This document shows, piece after piece, positions 22,212 through 34,978 of a stretch of DNA of 64,000 bases (its first letter is position 1; every line of letters starts with the position of its first letter). The stretch is from Lotus japonicus (taxonomy: Eukaryota; Streptophyta; Magnoliopsida; Fabales; Fabaceae), in NCBI RefSeq assembly GCF_012489685.1, contig NC_080046.1:35055176-35119175 (forward strand), in the 5' to 3' direction. The position numbers and the translations under genes were made by a program. Under the pieces are notes generated by a model. That model saw only the letters and a program-made list of their open reading frames with translations. It did no database searches and was not told the DNA's origin.

Positions 22212-22804
22212 ACCTACAACAACAGTTTTCATGCGAGCATTGGCATGGCACCGTATGAGGCTTTGTGTAAGGCCCTATTTTAGTTTGTTTTGTTTTTGAG
22301 AAAGATTGAATAAAATGAGGGTTTTGTTCAAGTTTGAGAAATTGACAGATTACAACTGTCAACTTCTGTGAATTTTTAGAGGGTCGTAACGACCTCATTT
22401 GGGAAAACTTCCTTCATGATAGTTGTAGCCCTTTAAGTGTAGAAAATTCTCGAAGTGGAATCCGGTCATTCCGATCTCTGTAGCTCGAGATATTCAAATT
22501 GTACGGAACAGGGTTCTGGCTGTAAAGTGTCAGCGAATTTATTAATGCGTTTTTATTTTTATTCCGAATTTAATTGGGTTTTAATTATAAAGAGTTGGGC
22601 TTATATGTGATTTAGACCTGGTTAAGTGGTGATTACTAGTGGGTCAAGTGTGGTTGTGGGCTTAAGTGAAAAGAAGAGGAAAAAAATGAAACCCTAGCCC
22701 ACATGTGTTGTTGGCCGCCGGCTACACTAGAGGAATAGGGGGGAATCCTTATTTTTCTTTTTACAAACAGAAGTAGAAACCTCCCATGCTATCTTTCACG
22801 TAAA

Positions 22805-22935
22805 AACACAGCAAGAAAAGACAAGAGAAAAAGAGAGAAAGAAAGGGAAAGAGAGGGAGAGATCGAGAGAGAAGAGAGAGCTTGCGAGAGGGAGAGAGAT
22901 TGCGAGTGGAAGAGGGAGAGACCGAGAGCAAGGAA
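22805..22935 (+). repeat. GA-rich low-complexity tract in LTR G
   Basis: Alternating GA/GAA runs, probably the purine/pyrimidine-rich transcribed leader of the LTR. The minus-strand ORFs over it (Ser/Leu-rich) are not genes. Confidence 0.7.
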
Positions 22936-23763
22936 AGGAGGTTTGGACAGCAAGAGAACCATCTTCTTTCTTTCTATTTTCAAGCTCTAAAACAAGGTAA
23001 GGGCTGGTCTTAGGAAGGGTAGGTTTTCTAGGAGGTTTTGCCATGAATTGCCTTATGTGAAGATGTGTTTTTAAGGGTTTTTCCATGAGGTTTTGACATG
23101 GTATGCTTGCTGTAAATTTCTCATATGATACTAGACTATGTGATGTTATTTGAATCTTGTTGATGTTGGTTATGATGACATGAGAAAATTCACATGCATG
23201 TTTGAAACTTGGCTACGTGAAATCCCTTGTTATGACATGAAATTGTATGTGTGATGGTTGCTGAAATTTTTACATGATACTTGGATTGTTGGGCTGTACC
23301 AAGGCTACCATGATCAAGAGGGAAGGAAAGAAAAATCGTTTTGGAAACCCTAGAGCCCTTACAAGGCTCGGCCGAACCCAATTATTAAGGGGTAGGCCGA
23401 TTTCTTTTTCCTTCCGTCCTGATGATGTGAGTCGCATGGTACCTTGCCGATGAACTTGCCATGATATGCTATGCTTGAGTGAATGATTATGCGTTGATGG
23501 TTATGCGTTTCCTTAGCAAACTATATTGGTTATTGAATAAGTGTTCAAGGGTCGCTCATCCAGCTGTAATTCTCTTGGGCGCTTGGATTGTTGTTTTATT
23601 TCTGCGACATGAAATTAAGACTCTAGGTTTGACTTCAGAGCCTTAAGAACAAAGAGAAAGAGAATTAATAATGTTGTGACTCGCTTGCAAGTGAAATTAA
23701 TTAGCGGACATAGGTCAGGTAGACTATGGTCCATCAGAACGATGGGCTTGCACGCGACGGTGT

Positions 23764-23882
23764 TTTGTGGATGAGCCGGTTAGGTCTCCACGTGATAACC
23801 ATGATTTAGTCATGGGATAGGGATTGACTGTGTGGGTCCCATTGAGTGATTTGTGGATGAGCCGGTTAGGTCTCCACGTGAT
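23764..23882 (+). repeat. 33-bp direct repeat, period 86 bp, in LTR G
   Basis: TTTGTGGATGAGCCGGTTAG... occurs at 23,764-23,796 and 23,850-23,882 with no difference that I see. It lies in roughly the same part of the LTR as the minisatellites of D and E. Confidence 0.8.
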
Positions 23883-25526
23883 TGAGGGTTGTACTGCGGT
23901 CCCCTCCGAGAATTGTTCATCTGCGCATTATCGAGATTGGCCACGGAGTTTTGGTGGGTTGTGCGATGTGAGGATCCGTTAGTACTGACTAACTGACTAT
24001 ATATCCATAAACGACATATAACGTTTATATTGTAATACTGTTGCACTTGTGATTGTTATTTTTCTGTTGGACCTGACCCTGTGTTGTGTTTACTTGTTTA
24101 TTTGGGGGGGGTGGGGTAGATGTCGCTCTCGATGGATATGGAGGATATCACGAGGGTGGAGATTGTTCTGGATAGTCCAAATGAAGACCGACTCTAGGAG
24201 GCCGAAAATTCCGGAGTGCGGAGGATTTATGTCGGTGGTGCAGTATTCTTGGCAAGGAACAGGTTTGGGTCGCTCATTGCAATTCAGGTTCTTAGGGACG
24301 GATCAGTCATGTTTCCGCATCCTCCAGCTAGGTTTCAGGAAGCCGTGGAAGAAGATACTTCGGAGGATACAGAAGAAGACCCTTCGGAGGACGCGACAGT
24401 AGAGTCACACTTACAAGAGGAGGAGGCAGTGGAGTCTCCGCCACCTGAAGTCATGCCGAAAGTCCGGGCGCAGCGCGTTCCTGGTCGTCCCAAGTGCTTC
24501 AGGGTGGGACCTCGAAAAAGTGTGATCATGCTGGAACGGGCTAAGAAGAGGGCGCGTGAAGAAGAAGCTGATATTCCGAAGCAAGATCAGTACTAGGAGT
24601 TCTTTGCAGTGGGACTGAGAGTTTTGCACTGGACTATTATTTATTTTATTTTACTGTCGAGAATTTTTTATGTAGGGCTCTAGCCCAAGGATTTATTATT
24701 GCACTCTTGGAGTTATGGTTTACTTTCATTAAGAAGATATTTCTATTTCAGAAGTATATGTTTTAATTATTCCGCATTGAATTTTTTTTTCGTAAGGGTT
24801 AAGTTTCGCAATAATTGAATCTTTTATCATTAATTAAAGGTTAATTAATTAATCGGCGAAAATTCTTTGTGAAAATACACATGATTAGTTACTGTGTGAC
24901 ACTCGAAAAATCGGGGCGTTACACTTTGTATGGTCGAAAGTGTAGGACACCTTTGTGTTGGTATCAAGATGGGGAGAGTTTGTTAATTGGACCGGAAATT
25001 CTGCAACAGACGATTGAGAAGGTTAAACAGATCAGAGAAAAGATGAAAGCTTTTCAGAGCAGACAGAAGAGTTATGCCGATCAGCGGCGTAGGACCCTAG
25101 AGTTGGAAAAGGGCGACCATGTGTTTTTACGATTTACTCAGACTACCGGAGTTGGCCGGGCTATTAAGTCAAGGAAGCTCACGCCAAAATTCATTGGACC
25201 TTACCAGATCACTCGCCGTGTTGGGCCAGTTGCGTATCAGATCGCTCTACCACCATTTCTTTCCAACATTCATGATGTTTTTCACGTGTCGCAATTGAGG
25301 AAATACATTCCAGACCCGACACATGTGATCGAGCCAGACAACATCGAGTTGAAGGATGATATGACTTTTGAGGCACCGCTGATCAGCATTGGGGACAGAA
25401 GAGTGAAACAGCTGAGAGGAAAGCAGATTGCTTTAGTGAAGGTAATATGGAACAACGACACGAGTGATGCTACATGGGAGTTAAAAGACAAGTTCAAGGA
25501 ACAGTATCCCGGACTTTTCACGGAAC

Positions 25527-25722
25527 CCTAAAACGACTATGGTACTATCCTCAAGCAATTCCCGGACTTTTCAGTCCCAGATTTCAGAACTTGATTAAAG
25601 AATTATTTTTCTGACTCATGCGTAGGATCGGTGTAAGCGTGACAGGAGTTTGCTGTTTGGGAAAGTTTAATGAAGAAGAAAGTCCAGGAATTGCTTGAGG
25701 ATAGTACCATAGTCGTTTTAGG
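25527..25722. repeat. 44-bp inverted repeat spanning the pol stop / LTR junction of element A
   Basis: Left arm 25,527-25,570 and right arm 25,679-25,722 are reverse complements with one mismatch (CCCGG versus CCTGG). The right arm is ordinary LTR sequence, since its counterpart exists in D and E. The left arm replaces the expected purine tract and LTR start. The pol stop codon lies inside the left arm. Confidence 0.9.
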
Positions 25723-28700
25723 AGTTAGTGCGAGTCGTCTGTGTAAGACCCGAAATTTAATAGACCGCTTATGTACTTAATTTCTTTAAATTAAGGTAAC
25801 CCGTATTATTTATTAATTATTTTTGATTGAATATTATTCACGCCACGACGGCGGGAAATACCTTAAGGAATACTTTCCTTACAATCATTTAATCGCGTGT
25901 TTATATTTATTATTTCTATATTATTTTCTTAACTCGAATCTAATCGCGATTCGGGAAAATTAATTAAGTAGTAATTAATTTCAATATTTTGATTTTATAA
26001 AGTCATTTAAAAGTAAGAATTTAATTATAATTATTTTTGTGTGTATTATTCTATTCTAATCTTAGGAATTTCTACTCTTTATTTATCTCTTTCTTTATGA
26101 AGAGATGACCTGCTCTAACAGGTCACCTTTGTTATTTACCTATGTTAGCCTATCAAACACCACAAAGGAATATTCTTTATTCCTTTTCTTTCTCAACCAC
26201 TCATTCAAAATATTTATTTTTCCTCTCATCCTCACCACACATTCAAATTTCTGATCACACTCTCTCTCCACGTGGGCCCCACCCCACACCAATCAGAATT
26301 CAATACACTTTCTCTCCCCCATTCACTCCCTCACGCTCTCACTCTCTCATTCTCCCCTCCCACTTGACATCTCTCTCCCTTTCTCCTCCTTCACTTCTTC
26401 TTCCTCCATCTCTGCAACAAACACTTCCCTCCATGGCTGAGCAAAACGCTGCCACCCATGGCCAAGCCACCACCGCCACGAGCGCCCCTCTACTCACGGA
26501 TGCCGCCACTAACTGCACCACCATCACTGTTCCTTCTTCTTCATCTCAAGGGAGCCACCATGAATGAACCACCACCACCTTGAGGCCACAGCCGCGAGCT
26601 CCTCTCCCTTGTTTCGCGAGCTCCGCCGCACCCCCACCACGTCCAGAAGCGATGAAGAGCTAGAGAAAAACAAAACCCTAAACCGCCACCTTCAAGCTTC
26701 GATCTCCAGCGAACCCCTTAGCTTTTGGAGAAACGAATACTACCACTGAACTCTCCTCATCATCAGCTTCAAAACCCCTAAAGAAATTTTGGATTCCGAC
26801 CACCTTCGCCGGAAACCGCCGCCACCGCCGCCTCCGGCGTCTTCTCCGACAAGCTTTGTTCTAAGAAAGGATGTCAATTTCTTGAAGCTCTTGATCTCCT
26901 CTTCCTGAATCCAAGGCTCAATCATCATTAAGAGGTGATTATCCTTATCTATTTCATATTTCCCCTTTCAAACCCTAATCTTCTTAATTCATCTCCTAAT
27001 CTCCTTATTCCTTGTTCTCTGCCACTGTGGCTTAGAGCTCGCTGGTCATCAGAGGAAGAGAAGGCCGTGACCAGAGGAAGAATTGAAGTTCAGCCCCACA
27101 GCTTGACAATTGAGGTAGTGGGAGAAAGACTGGAACACTTTATGCTCCTCTAAATAATATATCTCTTGTCCTTTGCTGTCCATGTACCTTGTAAAATTTA
27201 ATGAATGAATGTAGAATAGTGTATGTGTGTGGTGTGAGTGATAGTGTTTGATTGTTGATTTTGGAGGGCTTTAGGGTTCAGCCCTTACTGTGCTTGAAAA
27301 GCATTTGCGAAAACACACATAAAACTGTTGTTGTTTTCGAAAGTAGTAGCCGCTGTTCTGTTAAAATCGTATGTTTCGGTTAAGATTTTAGAACTGTATT
27401 CTTCATAAAAGTTGTAGCTTTTTCCGTTAGCAAACTTTTGCCACTGGTTTCGTGTCGTTTCAATTTCTCTAGCTCAAGTTATACGCATTTTGGTGAGCAC
27501 GGGTTAAGCTGTCCCGTTTCTCACGAACGGCTGTAGTATTTGATTTTTCGTGAATTTTGTACTTTGAATCTGGACTTAAAACTTTATGAGGATTTACAAA
27601 ACCTGTAGATGAAGCTAGGATAAAAATATTAGATTTTTCAGAGTTTATTTGACGTATTTAAAAATTAGCTAAAGTCGCTGTACAGTTTATAATCGTTTGA
27701 CAAAATTAGTTATCTCAAGTGAAAAGAGTTGTTTTAGGAAAAAGATGAGAAAACCTTTTATTTTAAAATTATATTACAATGTTTGGAGTAGGAAAACTTC
27801 TTTTGAAACTTGCTTACGTACATTGTTTATTTGTTTATGAAAATCAAGAACGTATGACTCTTTACGCACATTTATTCGTTAAAAAGTGATTGCAAAAAGT
27901 TTGAAAGTCGAACGAGTTTTTGGAGTGTTAGAGAATATGTGTTCGAATATTACCTCTTTATTGATGGACGTTTAGGAATAACGTGTACGGATAGAGATAG
28001 AACAATTAAGTTTGGATTTCCGATTGAGGAATTAGACTTTGAAAGGTATTAATTAGAATAGATTAAGTTGTGATTGCAATCTTGATGTTGGAAGATGACT
28101 TAGGATTGAATCTTGAATTCCAAGAAGTTTATGAGTTTTACTATAAATAATTGATTTTAGAAGGTCTAGATTTGAAACTTTGGAAGTTCGAGGACTTAGA
28201 AGTAATTAAGGGATTAATTGAGGACTAGAAGCCGTTTCTTAGAGATTGATGACTAATCTATAAGTTTGGGATTTTTGTAGAACCAAGGGGAGTTTCAAAG
28301 AGACTAAAGTCTTTGCCTAACGAGACATCCCGAGTTTAAGTTTAGGAGAAATGATTCGATTGTTTTGAAGGAGCTTATGAGTCTTGAATAAGTACATAAT
28401 CATTAGGTAAGAAGAATTGTATGTCTTGGAAGTTAACTATGGTTTATGGATTACTTGATAAGAGTTAGTGGATTTGATAAGAATTGATAATGATACAACG
28501 TTGGCTTGAGGAATAGATTGTGAGAGCGAGTTGAGACATTAAGTTGTTGTAAGTGACTCGATAAATAAGTATTCTTTATTTGCTCTTTCTATTTTAACAA
28601 AGATATGAGTATTTGGTTTTAAAGCTGATTTACTAAGTCAAAAACTTTTGAAACATTGTTATTGTTTTGTTGTCATTATGATGACTTGTCTTAATTTCAG

Positions 28701-29713
28701 CGATTGATCCTAATGGTTTATAACCATTGCGAAGATTCAGTTTAACTTGTGTTTTCTTTGAGTCTTTTGCTTGAGGTTGTAGCTCTAGACTTAAGTAGTA
28801 AGTAGCGCAATTAGTGATTTCGTTCAGTATGCTTATGAAAGGTACGAAGAACGGAAGCACCTTGCATCGAAGCTACACAATGGAATAAAGCGAGTCTACA
28901 CGGGGAAAGCAAATATGTGATTGGATTGGAGTTGCAACTTAGTAAGAGAGTTGGCTAAGGTGAGGGCAACTTACTAGCTATTGCTTTGTAGGCGTCGATT
29001 AATTCGACTTGATTATTGTTTTGAATATTAAATATTGCCTTGTTAGGGAATATTGCTTGGATATTGTTTATTGCCTTGAACTGGGAAATGTTTTTGGAGG
29101 CTTCGGCCGAGTGAACTTATATGAGACGTGTGTCTCCGTTCACTGAGAGGCTTCGGCCATTTACTGGTTTCTGTCTTATGATTCCCGCACCGTATTATTG
29201 TTTCATTTCTTATTGGAGCATGATATTGTTGAATTGATATCGAATTGTGCGTGTTGACGCGATTGCGGAGCATAGGACATTTGAGTTGATTTTGTTGATC
29301 TTTAAGGTTGAGAGGAAACCCTAGGCAGGCTCTGACGGAGGTCTGAGACCTGGCCCTTCTTTTGAACGCTTAGACTTTTCCCGGGGATTGTATTTGGGGG
29401 ATTTGGGAAACTCAGAATAGTTAGAATTTGGGAACTTATGGAACTTGGATTTCAATAATAAACCTCATAATTTGATTAACTTAACTTGAACTGCTTTGAT
29501 TAATTAACCAGACCTTTAGGGAAGCTTAAGAGTTGGAAATGATTGTGAAAAACGGGAAATAGTCGACAAGCCTTGAGTTTGGAGGTTTGTGGTGTTTGCC
29601 ACGAGGGCAAACCACGGTGACGAGAGAAAGTCACCGAGTACTTTTAGTACCCTTGCTCGTTGGAGCTTCTATAGTGAAGTCGACATTGTCATGAGTTCTT
29701 GAGAATTGGTGGA

Positions 29714-32700
29714 TGTAACACCCCGATTTCGGTGGCGTCACTTTAGTAACCAAAAGTAAACTTAATGCGGAAAAACGTGAATATATTTTTTTTTTTGATT
29801 ATAACTAAGACAAGACTGAAATAAATAAAACCCAAGTGCGAAAAGTAATAAAACTAATATACAATATATAAACAGCCCCCGCTGTAAGTAGCAACCTCGT
29901 CACGAGTGAACCTCCAGTGACGGGTAATAGAAGAGTAGCGCCCGTAGGCAAAAGTACAAACCAAAAGAAAAGGTTAAGTGTCCGCAACACTATCCCTCAA
30001 AATGAGAATAAGCTGGCCCATCGGCCTGAAACAAGACTTCCTAAGTCCAACCAACTCTCTGTGATTCCCGTAACGAAACCACACAAAAAGCTATAGGTGG
30101 GAAACTACCCTGTCCCGAATGAAACAAATGATGTTCAGAGCTAAGACTCTACTCCTACACTAATCCCATCTCGAGGAGCTCACACTAACACTCAATCCTA
30201 CATGCTAGCGTGATCGTCGTCCGAATCTGAATCCAGAACGACTAAGTCTAGGTACATCCTCCGTCCTCCGCTCGCTATCGCGATGCGCTCCTGTTCCAGC
30301 ATCCCAACTCTAGTTTCCCCCGAAGGGTGAACCGTCGTGAACTAGTCCGCCAAAGACATCTGACAAAGGGCGTTTGTTCGCCAAAGCACACACAGAAGAC
30401 GCGAGGGTCAACTCCAAAGAATTATGTAAATAATAGCAAGGATAGATACAGATAATAGGATAGCCACTTAGGCTTTTAGCTAGGGATAACATCCTAGGGT
30501 TGCATATCTCATGATGAATATAAACGACGATAAATCACAGTTAACATGCCTCAAATAGAATTAACAAGTATCAAACACACTCATCACTAAGTCAGTATGC
30601 ATGTTGCATGAAATGATATGCAGGTTAACCCAGTTAACCACATGCATTCCGGAAAGGGATGGACATCAAACGGATCAGCCCTAACACCAGCCACGGTGGA
30701 ACCATTTCGGCCCGCGTGCCTCTTACACCACACAAAGGTAGCCAGATCAGCAGTAAACCCGTAGGTCTGCCATTTCGGTCTGCTACAAGAGACGTCTACA
30801 AACGCTCTTCCACGGCATTCCGGGTCTTATGACCATTTTGGAAACCGACGAGGTCCAGAGTACGTCCTGTGTTAATACCTCATTAATGTTGCATGAATGC
30901 AAGATGATTAGTCAATCAACGTCTCCGATCTCACTCGACACGTCGCCACGTGTTCTAGCTAAATTAATGTCTCTAAAAGCTTACCCTAAGGTAAAGTCGA
31001 TTCTGCGACAAAAGACACACTTCACAACAACACATAGCTGCTCCAACAGCACAACAACAAACGCTGCTCCAACAGCACAACAACAAACGCTGCTCCAACA
31101 GCACAACAACAAACGCTGCTCCAACAGCACAACAACAAACGCTGCTCCAACAGCACGACAACAAACGCTGCTCCAACAGCACAACCACGACAAACTCAAC
31201 ACTTGGATCCGACGACACTCCTCGTTTTTCCAAAACTATGATTTGCATCGAAAGCCTCCTTTCGAGATTTATACCATTACTTAAAGATTTAGAGGTTATT
31301 TAAGGTCTTATGAGTTTTCTTTATAAAATAGATTTCATTTTGTCTTATCGCAAGTCTTATACATTTTCAGGATCTCCCAATCCCAAGTCGCTTCCAGAGG
31401 ATGTCTCGATCCACTAAACAAAATTAAGGCCCGAACCTCGTTCGTCCTATCAAACTTTCTCAAAACTCTCAAAATAAATCGGCATGACCTGCCCGCTATT
31501 CTCACCATTCAGAATCTCAGATTCCAGTGCAGAGCATATTTAAATCATCACAATCAACAACATGTCATATATCGAAGAATCTCATCATAAACACTTAGCA
31601 CTTAGCATATAAAGCATGCACCACACATCCTAGATTACCCACTTAGCACATAGCATGTATGTCAATCTCAAAAACATTCAGTAGATGAATCATCTACATT
31701 GTCAGCCGAAGCCTCAGAAAACATTTTCCAATCACACACAATCCAGTGCATAAACAGTAAACAATGTCGAAACATCGACCCTAGGCATTAACTAGAGATT
31801 CAGTGAGAAGCCCTCACCTGAAAGTTCTCCAGAATGATCAACTAGTGCTTCCTCGCTCTCAAAGTGTTGGTCCTCGGGGAAATCCTCAAAAGCACCTTTA
31901 CAATAAAATCACAGAATACTATCAGAATCTATCGGAAACTAAGCTATCGATACTTACTAAGGTTACTCGAAGTAATCTATACCCTAAGGTACGATAAACT
32001 AGCGCGAAAGACAAGTTTTCGGAAAAGGAAATTTTCCTCCTCCCCCCTAATAGGGCTCGGCCACTTTGTGCAATTATGGGGCTCGATTTTTCTTCGATCA
32101 AACTTGGTTCCTATGCTTTCATAAGCCGTAACTAAGGGTATTCTGAACTCGGAAAAATTATCGGATCAAAAACTGTCGCAGGGGTATTTTGGTCATGATT
32201 TTTAACTTAGGATTTTTCAAAACTGAAATCCCAAAAATAAAATTTTGCAGGGACGTCACCAACGACGTTTATGACAACTAATCCTACTAGCACTAAGCTA
32301 AGGCGATAGTTTTCAGCCTAAAGGTTGAAGCTTTACACCAAAAACTCCAAAAATGGGTATTTTAGGCTCAAATTGATTCCGGCGGAATTCCGGCGACATA
32401 ACGGAAAATCTAACCCGGCAGAAGTGATCTTGGGCGCATAAGGAAGAGGTTTAGAATCAGAAATGAAAGATTCAGGATAGTTTTGCAAAAACCCATAAAC
32501 TATCCGCTCAGAAAACTCTACAGAAAAGCTATGGAAAAAGCGATCAGAGGTAAGGATTAGCGACTATACCTCGAAGCCTTGAAGTAGCAACTGATTGATC
32601 GACGATCAAGCAAACGATGAAGAAAAACTCTTCTTCCTTCTTCCTTGTTCTTGGCCGCGGTTTTGGGAGAGAAAATGGAGGAGAATTTGTGTTTTTCTTC

Positions 32701-33424
32701 CTTTCTTTGCTATATATAAAGGTTGGAAATTCGCGGGAAAATGAAAGTTTCGCGAATCTGATTTTTCCGACTTCATTCTCCATGAATTAATAGATATGCT
32801 TTGGCAAAAGAGTTCCAAAACTATAAAGAGGTCTCCTTGTATTTTTGGCAACTAAAGCATAGTCGGTATAAAACTATTTTACCCGATAAGTTGCTTTTTG
32901 CATCGAATGTCGGAATGGAAAACTTCCTTCGGAAGAAAGATTGAAATCATCAAGAGAAATGGGTGTACGCGTGTGGAATATTCATTTGAAGCTCTGAATA
33001 GAAAAAGTCTTCATTGTCGAGAAATTCTAGGGTTTTGAAATACCAGGGATTCGGTTTCGGCAAACTTCCGATGATTGGAATCGGACGTTCGTAGATCCTA
33101 GAGTTTCGCCTCGAAACGATTGTGATATATGGAAAAAGAGAAGTTCTAACATTTCTCTGAAGATTTTTGGAATTAACTTCCGTCGTGCCTAAAAGTGAAA
33201 ATTAGCTATATACTAGGGTTTCTGACCTAGGTTTAAGCGTAAAACGATCGTGCTATAACTTTTATCGACTTCAATACGAACCTCAGACTTTTCCTGAACT
33301 TTCTCCTTCATACATTTATTTCATTTACTAAACTCTTGTTCAGGTTTCCCTTCGCCATGCATCAAACCTACTGGTGAATAAGAATTTATTCACTTGGTAT
33401 AAACTGAAAAACTTGGGCCTTACA
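29714..33424 (-). repeat. 3' LTR of element E (3,711 bp)
   Basis: Reads TGTAAGGCCC...GGGGTGTTACA on the minus strand. Nearly identical to the 5' LTR; differences include the length of an A/T run near 29,785, single substitutions near 31,981 and 32,256, and one near 32,799. Confidence 0.95.
31037..31195 (-). repeat. Minisatellite, 6 units of 26 bp, in E's 3' LTR
   Basis: The unit on the plus strand begins GCTGCTCCAACAGCACAAC. Four identical copies are followed by one with A to G and a last one with a three-base insertion. Flanking LTR sequence matches D, but the repeat itself does not. Confidence 0.95.
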
Positions 33425-33441
33425 TTACTACCCTCCAAAAA
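33425..33441 (-). promoter_or_regulatory. Polypurine tract of element E
   Basis: On the minus strand CTTTTTGGAGGGTAGTAA directly precedes the 3' LTR. Same position and sequence as in D. Confidence 0.75.
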
Positions 33442-33468
33442 GAAAGTTTCGTCCTCGAAACTTAAGGG

Positions 33469-33708
33469 TTAGTAAAAAAATTCTGAATATTGTCCCTTGG
33501 TCTTTTCCTCTAACTCCCATATAGCACCGTCTGTGTCTTTGTTCCAAATAACTTGCACTAAAGCACTCTGCTTTCCCCTCGATTGTTTCACTCTTCTAGT
33601 CCCAATGCTGACCGACGGCGTCTCAAAAGACCTATCGTCCTCTAACTCTCTGTTGTCCGGTTCGACCACTTGAATCGGTTCTCCGTTGGAAATAATATTT
33701 GTTGGCAT
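33469..33708 (-). pseudogene. Integrase chromodomain tail remnant (element E)
   Basis: Reads VVEPDNRELEDDRSFETP, then TRRVKQSRGKQSALVQVIWN and WELEEKTKGQYSEFF, matching A's integrase end. It is an 80-codon island with no upstream integrase core. Frame and sequence are better preserved than in D, consistent with E being younger or closer to the parent. Confidence 0.8.
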
Positions 33709-34978
33709 TCGTGCAATCGCACAACCTTAACCACTTGCTCCTCTGCCCTTGTTCGTCCAAAATACTGATTAGGAACTCGGTACATCTCTATGTTCCGGAT
33801 TGAATGCTCAACTTGAGTCTTACTACCTTGTGCATGACAAGACTCATTCTCCTTAATCATAAATTCATCAACCCCTCATAAGCTAATCATCCTCTTGATA
33901 TCCAACAATCCATTATTGTCGTCTTTGTCCTCAAAACCTTCCTCACTCAAACCAGTTTACACTTACTGAAATCCCTAACGCTTAGCATCAATCGAGATTT
34001 ATCCTCTAGAAGATCAAATCATAACTATACCTCAAGGGACTTAACTAGTCATTTCGTCATCCGATCCTCCAACCTTCTGAGGTTTAACTACTATCGTAAC
34101 TGCTATCACCACTACATCCCTTACTCACACACGATTTCCAACTCCCCAAGTCAATCTTAATCATAGGATTCTTATTCAACTGAGCAAAATTCACTTGCTA
34201 ACTCTATCAAGCATCACCGAAATCCATAACAAAGTTCCATTCACTATTAGACTCTGAGTAGCTTGTCCAACTATGATAACTTCAAGTATTCATCTTAATA
34301 CTAACACTTTCCTTCTTGTAACTTGATTACCATCTTGTCGATAAACTTCTTAATCTCCCAATCAAATTATGACAAACTTCAAGTCCTATACACTTATGAC
34401 AAGAATTAATAGACTTAAAACCTAAACCTTTTCCAAGTTTGGATCTCTGATGCTCTGTAGCTCTCCAACATTTCCTAAAAGAATATTCATCTCTTACAAC
34501 GACAACTCCTTCCCAAAGAAAATCAATTACTTAACACGAACTTTCCTCCCAAATCCGACTAATCCTCGATCAATTCAAATTCATCTTACACATCCTTCTA
34601 TCAAAGTCCATATCCAGCTGTGATTCCGAAAATCACCCCCTCAATATTAAGTTGATCAGGCCTAATACATCGAAGGTGAAAATCTAGAAAAAGCCCACTG
34701 GAACAGTCAATGAGTTCCTATCATCCAGTGGTCGCAAATACCCTGACGTTAAATCTTCAATGATGTCGCTACGGAACTACACACCCTCGACATCATACGT
34801 ATACTATCCATAATGAATCTCTATGAAATTCATTCTTCAGCTTCTAGCTTCCTTTTAAACGCATCGGTAGAAGACTACTTTCTAGGCTTAGCGTGTCATT
34901 CTAAACCTCGTATAACTTCTATAGCTAAAATACGAGTAACAGTAAAGTAAAGTCATAATAGGCGTAGTAACTATAAGG
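33709..34978 (-). other. Degenerate interior of element E
   Basis: No intact ORF. Contains scraps shared with D's interior (for example TGATGTCGAGGGTGTGTAG on the minus strand near 34,795). RT and integrase catalytic motifs were looked for and not seen. Confidence 0.6.

Larger units (their letters stand above)
22266..24923 (+). repeat. Solo LTR G (2,658 bp) with 5-bp TSD
   Basis: Starts TGTAAGGCCC and ends GGGGCGTTACA, with the target copy CTTTG on both sides (22,261-22,265 and 24,924-24,928). Removing it restores the integrase frame of element A. It belongs to the same broad LTR family as D, E, F and A by its termini. A single LTR with intact TSD is the usual product of LTR-LTR recombination. 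Confidence 0.92.
22212..25531 (+). pseudogene. pol: Chromovirus A integrase C-terminus with chromodomain, split by solo LTR G
   Basis: The coding frame runs TYNNSFHASIGMAPYEALYG across 22,212-22,265 and 24,929 onward once the solo LTR and one target copy are removed. GMAPYEALYGRKCRTPLCW is a hallmark of plant chromovirus integrases. It continues with the GPY-type region (KFIGPYQITRRVGPVAYQI), the FHVSQLRKYIPDPTHVI segment and a chromodomain-like tail (RRVKQLRGK...VKVIWN, ATWELKDKFKEQYPGLF) to the stop at 25,529-25,531. The rest of pol and gag lies beyond element B, left of the window. This is the autonomous-type relative of the gag-only elements D and E. Confidence 0.88.

Noticed and set aside
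22789..23086. Ser/Leu-rich minus-strand ORFs
   Set aside because: Translations of a GA-microsatellite within LTR G.
24216..24596. 126-aa plus-strand frame (acidic, with KKRAREEE)
   Set aside because: Lies wholly inside solo LTR G with no recognised domain; composition explains the open frame.
26432..26567. Small frame MAEQNAATHGQATT in LTR F
   Set aside because: Short Ala/Thr/Ser-rich frame in the transcribed leader of an LTR; no homology recognised.
25742..29713. Initially read as the 3' LTR of element A
   Set aside because: Matching GTCTG on both sides (25,737 and 41,203) and the A-type LTR resuming at 41,208 show this is a separate solo LTR.
31037..31195. Regular repeat array resembling a CRISPR
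   Set aside because: Head-to-tail units without unique spacers, inside an LTR of a plant retroelement.
30973..31284. ORFs over the E LTR minisatellite, on both strands
   Set aside because: Produced by a 26-bp tandem repeat whose length and lack of stops keep frames open; duplicated exactly in the other LTR.
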